A stretch of DNA of 64,000 nucleotides from the NCBI RefSeq assembly GCF_000344685.1, contig NW_006920425.1, positions 207,369 through 271,368 of the forward strand, read 5' to 3'. The translations under genes were made by a program, and so were the position numbers. The stretch is from Gloeophyllum trabeum ATCC 11539. Lineage: Eukaryota; Basidiomycota; Agaricomycetes; Gloeophyllales; Gloeophyllaceae. Below the pieces are notes generated by a model. That model was not told the DNA's origin. It saw nothing but the letters and a program-made list of their open reading frames with translations, and ran no database searches. Of the stretch, positions 59,230 through 64,000 are shown in pieces (position 1 is the first letter of the stretch; every line of letters begins with the position of its first letter).

Positions 59230-59310
59230 CCAGATAGTTTTAACAACGTAAAATTCAGGTAATTGTCAAACTACTCTAGCTCTAGTCATAGCCATACAGT
59301 TTCAAATAAA

Positions 59311-60660
59311 TTACTCTGATTCCGACTCTTCATAATGCCATTGAGTGCGCTTCTCTTGGGCACGGAATAAAGCACACTTAAAAGTGTCCCTCTTTGCCCT
59401 AGCTGCCTGAAGACGAGTGCCACAGTTGCAATTAGTAGCAGGAAGGGAGTTGCTTTCAGAGTCGGAAGATGAAGAAAGACCCTCTGCAATAAACGGATCA
59501 GCATCGACATCACCTTTGCCAGCTCTGTCTTCTTCTTTGCACTGCATTGCAAAAGAGTGCACCCCGATGCATGCAACTACCCAGTATGTCGCAAACTTGT
59601 GTGAGTGCGCATCAGTGATGTTTATGCGAAGGCTCTTCAGGGAGTGAAAACGGCCTTTAAGGAAGCCAATTGCATGCTCCGACCGTATTCGTACCATCAA
59701 TACGTGTTTGTTAAACTCCTCGTTCTCCAGGATGTCTCGTTCTGGCTTTTTATAAGGAGCAACAAGCCAAGTTTTGATCTGTAAGATATAGTGTTACAAG
59801 AGCAATAGCTATGATCTAAGCTGTAGCACGGACTGGATATGCGGAGTCGGCCCAAATAAACTCTTCACCTTCAAAAGCATCCTCAGCCTCTTGTGCTATC
59901 CTAGTCCCCTCCCAAGCCATTGAATCATGTGTACTACCTGTAAAGCCATAGCCGAAGTCAATGATGCGCAGGTTTGGCAACAAGACCACCTATAACACAG
60001 CTCTAAGTTTTGTAGTCACAGGGACTCAGAGGATTAGACTTACCTGAATATTCAAAGAATAGTTACATTTTTGATCAAAACAGCTCTCGCTGTACCAAAA
60101 CGGTCGATCATGGAGAGGTATGAGAGTGCCCTCAACAAGGCACCATCCATCACGCCAAGTGCGACACGAATAAGCATGCACCCAGCGCTTTGCAGCCTCT
60201 TTCATGAATCCGGGGTGGAGGATGGCTGTTATCACATGCCTCATAGCCAGCAGGACAGTCCCCTTGGCCACACCAGCCCAGTTTGCCACATTCTGAAGAC
60301 CTGCGGCATTTCCATTGTGACCAAAATGATAGAGTGTTATCACAAGCTGTTGGTCGATGGGGAGCTGGCTGTTCAGAGAGTTGTTTTGGAACACAGAATC
60401 ACTGCTGATCTTCTCAATGAGTCGGTCAAAGGTATGTGGGTCAGCACGCCGGGATTCTCAGAACTTGTAGGGCCTCTCGTGCTTCTGGACAAGGAGAACG
60501 TGAGGGAGATATGCTGGACCATGTGGTAGCGCATCATGGGGCTGCTCATAATGGCTCTCGTACATGTCCTGTAATGCCAGGCGCATGTACTGGCCCATGC
60601 GAGAAGGGTGGTCTCCTGGAATTCATAGCTCCTCCTCCCCTTCTGAATCACTGGAGTCAC
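59311..60660 (-). pseudogene. PIF/Harbinger DDE transposase, inactivated
   Basis: Minus-strand pieces give DPHTFDRLIEKISSDSVFQN, QLVITLYHFGHNGNAAGLQN with VANWAGVAKGTV (helix-turn-helix), WRDGWCLVEGTLIPL, then LRIIDFGYGFTGSTHDSMAW, FIWADSAYPV, VRIRSEHAIGFLKGRFHSLK and KFATYWVVACIGVHSFAM. These are the DDE_Tnp_4 landmarks. The first catalytic Asp (usually VDGT) is Glu here. A stop codon precedes the block ESRRADPHTF, so the start region is lost. The second Asp and the final Glu (RSEH) remain. Two introns are needed. The upstream limit of 60660 is approximate. Confidence 0.85.
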
Positions 60661-60724
60661 CCAATACCTCTCTGCCTCCCCATCTCATCATCTTCCCACA
60701 TCCCAGAGTTGGAGCAGCTGGTCA

Positions 60725-61248
60725 CAAAGCCATTCCTGTAGTATAAATTGTCAAAGTAGCATACAGAAAAACAAGTTTTTTTTGGCACTTCACCATCTCA
60801 GAGAATTAGTGTTATGATCTCAGCGACCCTCAAAGTTTGAAAGCATCAAACTTAGCGAATTATAACCAATCCTTTGCCAATAGGCCTGACTCGTCGATTT
60901 AATTATCTCTGGTGCGTCCTACATAGCAAAATAAAATTAACCAAGTCTCTCGAGCAATTTATACCACCGTGGGCACAATCCTATGATAGGCGTCATTGCT
61001 TGCGACTTTAATTGCGACTTTTTGGAGATAAATACTCCGGAGCGTCAACTAGTGTTTGTTTCAGGCGTCAAGGTGTTTTTTTTATTTTTCTAGGTCTTCC
61101 CATGGACTACCCTACGGCGTCTTACTCCTCCTTTCCCCCTCGAACTATTAAATACCCCTCAGTTGTCTTGGACCGCCTTCACCCATATCACGGGTTTTAG
61201 GTTTATTTCTTTTGGTCCTTGGTGATTGTTGTGTGTCAGTGCATATCA
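60725..61248 (-). repeat. Right terminus of the Harbinger element
   Basis: About 524 bp homologous to 23880-24435 and to the outer part of the right fold-back arm, ending GTGCATATCA at 61248. Confidence 0.85.
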
Positions 61249-63263
61249 ACGTCCTGGGGTCCTGAAATGAATATCCCGACAAGGGCACCAAAGCTCTCGG
61301 GGTTTGATGGGGAGAAGTGCTCAGGAACGCTGCGCGAAGTGGTGGCTTGATGTGATTGTACAGAGTGCATGACATGCCCATAAATCCACCGAAATAAATG
61401 CTTATGCTGCTAATGCCACACTTTCGAGCACTTATGCAGTAAAACAAGTGCTTTGCCACTTGCAGCAGGCCTCCCTGGCTTTCAAGGGCTAAACTGACTA
61501 CATAGAACGACTTTTTGAGTACATTATCAGTAGTTACACACATTTTGTATTATACAACAACTTCTATCTACTACAGGAGAGCAAAAGCACCCCCGGGGAG
61601 GTGCAGCTGCTGGGGAACAAGGTGGAAAGGTAATGCATCAACACATCACGCGAGGCATGGGAATACCCCGGAACCACCGCGCACCACCTGCCTAATAAGG
61701 CAGGAGTCGCGTAAAGCCAGCGGAATAAGTATGCAGTTCGCACTTACCATGTGAACCAATCTGACTTTGATGTATTTTCAAGGTTTATGGCTAGTACTAT
61801 AGTTTACACATTTGTATTATTTAATCTTTGATTGGAAACCCAATATTACAGATCCACATTATTCATCAGGATTCTCTGTATTATCTTTCCCTATAAGGGA
61901 CTCAGGACTTGTATCATGCCATGCTTGCAACGGTTCCACAAGTATAAACCTTGTAGCGACATGGAGGTATTGTGAATCAGCACTATTGCTGGTATATTAC
62001 CCTATGATGTTGGTTTACAGTATTATACACTGTCTGATGCTATGAGAGATCAGCCTAGGGACTCAACATCCAATGAAAGAGCAGGACCCCATGACCACCA
62101 TCACTTATTGGATTTCCCTGCATGTCCCTCCTTGTGCAATTGGGTGCATTAGGGGGCATCAGCTGGACCATTCCATGAACCCAACTACCTCGATCGCCTC
62201 TGATTGGTGGTCATGGGGTCCTGCATACGTAATAGCCCCCTCATTGGTCAGAACAGCAATCTTGTGACAACTGCGATATTTCGCTGACCGTAGATTAGAT
62301 CATGCTGTCAGCAGAACTTGCAACAGATATAAATCCACCTAGAATCTACTAAGCAGAAATGTCGTCAAGCTCCCCAAGAGAATGCTGGATTTAACGTTGG
62401 TCGAGCAGTTCCCTTGTGTTCGAGAGGTAGGATAAGTTTCCAATCAACACGGACCCTGATATTATGGTGGTAATCTGACAGATATCAAATAGGTAGCTAA
62501 CTACTAGAGTCTAGCTGAGGATGAAGGTAGAGAGCTAACACAGGTCACAGGAGTCTAACGACAGACTTCCAATAACCCAGTCTTATATTCCAAGGCAAGC
62601 TTGAGCTAACTGAAGCAGACAGCAGACAGTACTGCAGTCCTTCCCTACACTGAGGTGCTTCAGAAAATCAGAGTCCAGACAATTCTTATCCCACAGTAGG
62701 GACAAGGTCTTAACTTGACAGGCAAATAGCTTTATTGGGGGATCCCAGATAGATTGATCCTCTCTTCCCTCTCCCTACTGAGCTCCTTATATACCCTACA
62801 GTAATTTGAAATTACAAACAATAGGGTGGGAAGATACTTGGGAGGAGACAATAGTGTGAGAAGAGGTGAACAATAGTGTGAGAGAGTGGTATGAGTCATC
62901 CAACTCCAGCCATTCCCTGAAGCTTTAGGAACATGGGTGACTAAGCCAAAACAATAGGCATGGGAAAGTGGTAAACAATAAGGTGGGAAAAGCATGAAAG
63001 AAAAACAAAAGTGCATATGAAATCAAGAACAAGAGGTGGGAAGATCTTTAACAATAGCATGGGAAGAGCATAAACAATAAGGTGGGAACAATCCTTGGCC
63101 AATTATGGAACACTTTCAGCCCTTCTAGAGCATTCTACACAGTTCCTTTCCCAATACTTGCCCTCATCCTTTCTCCCATTAACAGAAGGTGCTTAGCACG
63201 CTCGAAGGATATGTCGTACAGGTCTTCGTTTCCTACCCCCAACCAGTTGTTGAAGTCCGCATC
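61249..63263. other. AT-rich, transposon-like intergenic sequence
   Basis: No intact gene. Near 61285-61365 the plus strand reads APKLSGFDGEKCSGTLRE and, in another frame, KWWLDVIVQS, which could be a gag-like remnant, but the match is too short to call. A 6-bp hairpin CCTGCC/GGCAGG lies near 61688-61704. From about 62815 to 63095, AACAATAnnGTGGGAA-type motifs recur irregularly. Confidence 0.4.
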
Positions 63264-63711
63264 TGTTATGATTCTCCCATGCTTATCTCATTCTATTTCC
63301 ATTCCGAGCATTGCTATTGGACAGTACCTTTCTCTGAGTAGACCTTCCCATGGACGCTATCTTCTTTTCACACATTATCTCCCTTGACTCACCTTCTACC
63401 AATGGGCGCCCTTGTATTTCTCATTTCTCTGAGTTATGTTCTCACAGGATGGCTTACGCGTCCTTTCTTATTGTTCTCTTCTTTGGGTATTAACCCCTAT
63501 ACCAGTTACTATATATACTGTAGGAAAACCCATGTATTCCTTAGTTCAACCTCCTGTTGAATACAGCGATTACCTGGACTCTTGACTTGACCATTGGCAT
63601 TGGCCCGGCCAGACCTACCTTTCAGTACGCTTACTGAGGTAGTGACGACATAACTGTTGGCACATGGCCCAGTTATCTCAAGACGACTAGTTAGGACATC
63701 ACTTCCTAACA
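63264..63711. mobile_element. Solo LTR with 5-bp target duplication GCATC
   Basis: 448 bp from TGTTATGATTCTCCC to TTCCTAACA, flanked by GCATC at 63259-63263 and 63712-63716. Inverted copy of the solo LTR at 27360-27806. A TATATATACTG stretch near 63515 is a plausible LTR promoter. No internal region remains. Confidence 0.92.
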
Positions 63712-64000
63712 GCATCTACCAGACCTTTCAAGACCAACCTGTATGTACAGGTCTCTTCGGCTTGATGCTGGTAGTAGTGGTACACTTCCAGCCTGGAGGG
63801 GAGCAACATTCAGTGTGTGGTGACAGTGCAGTTTGGCATTTGAACGATAACATTGTCTGACAACGCTGCTCTGGAAATCAGACATTGGCAGCGAGAGAGA
63901 ATTGGAGATCCCTCCTGCATTGCTGGTTAAGTGGTTGATATGTTTGTCTCATTGGTGGAGAGCCATGCATGGACATCACCACGAGAGGACCCAAAGCTGA

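Larger units (their letters stand above)
57555..61248. mobile_element. Decayed PIF/Harbinger transposon, left terminus missing
   Basis: Contains an inner terminal segment (57555-57800, similar to 24440-24660), a Myb-like gene (plus), a transposase gene (minus) and an intact-looking right terminus (60725-61248) that matches the outer arms of the fold-back at 23880-28589. Both genes carry stops or frameshifts. The left outer terminus is absent. Confidence 0.82.

Noticed and set aside
61285..61365. Gag-like remnant of a retrotransposon
   Set aside because: The match is only about 25 residues over two frames, too little to support.

Overview
This window is nuclear DNA of a filamentous basidiomycete, most likely a wood-decay Agaricomycete and probably one of the Polyporales. 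That placement is inferred from gene style: many short introns of about 50 to 60 nt, GT-AG splice sites, several TATA boxes 60 to 105 nt before start codons, and basidiomycete families of P450, NCS1 permease and transposable element. It holds about 19 protein genes or gene remnants and an unusually rich set of transposable elements. Gene models below were spliced by eye, so exon ends are reliable only where stated.

Region 1 (1-11000) looks like accessory metabolism: the 3' part of a cytochrome P450, a zinc alcohol dehydrogenase of the ADH6/CAD type, an old yellow enzyme divergent from it, a small secreted precursor made of 18 identical ASDW units separated by Lys-Arg (6134-6795, minus), and a NAD(P)-binding NmrA-like gene. 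The repeat precursor is the most novel item. Its layout (signal peptide, pro-region, KR-separated cores, some preceded by Glu-Pro dipeptides) matches Kex2-processed repeat proteins and recalls yeast alpha-factor, and the oxidoreductases beside it raise the possibility of a ribosomal-peptide cluster.

Region 2 (12000-23600) holds three paralogous NCS1 purine-cytosine permeases (two plus, one minus), a thaumatin-like secreted protein and a SET-MYND protein. A 434-bp MITE sits 40 bp before the start codon of the second permease.

Region 3 (23880-28589) is a composite fold-back: two 845-bp inverted arms of PIF/Harbinger origin around a decayed Helitron gene, with a solo LTR in one arm and a broken copy of the same LTR at the matching place in the other.

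Region 4 (29900-54110) is mostly core genome: a multipass membrane protein, triosephosphate isomerase, a large helical/EF-hand/ZZ-finger protein, an Ecm14-like M14 pseudo-peptidase, Atg13, a PAAF1/Rpn14-like WD40 protein, an alpha/beta hydrolase and the SNARE Bet1.

Region 5 (54107-64000) is transposon-rich: a Mutator-like element with 322-bp TIRs lying 5 bp before the Bet1 start codon, a MITE nested in it, a decayed Harbinger transposon with Myb-like and transposase genes, and a second solo LTR.

Across the window, three unrelated-looking TA-flanked elements are all 434 to 438 bp long. Two of them and the Mutator-like element lie within about 105 bp upstream of start codons.
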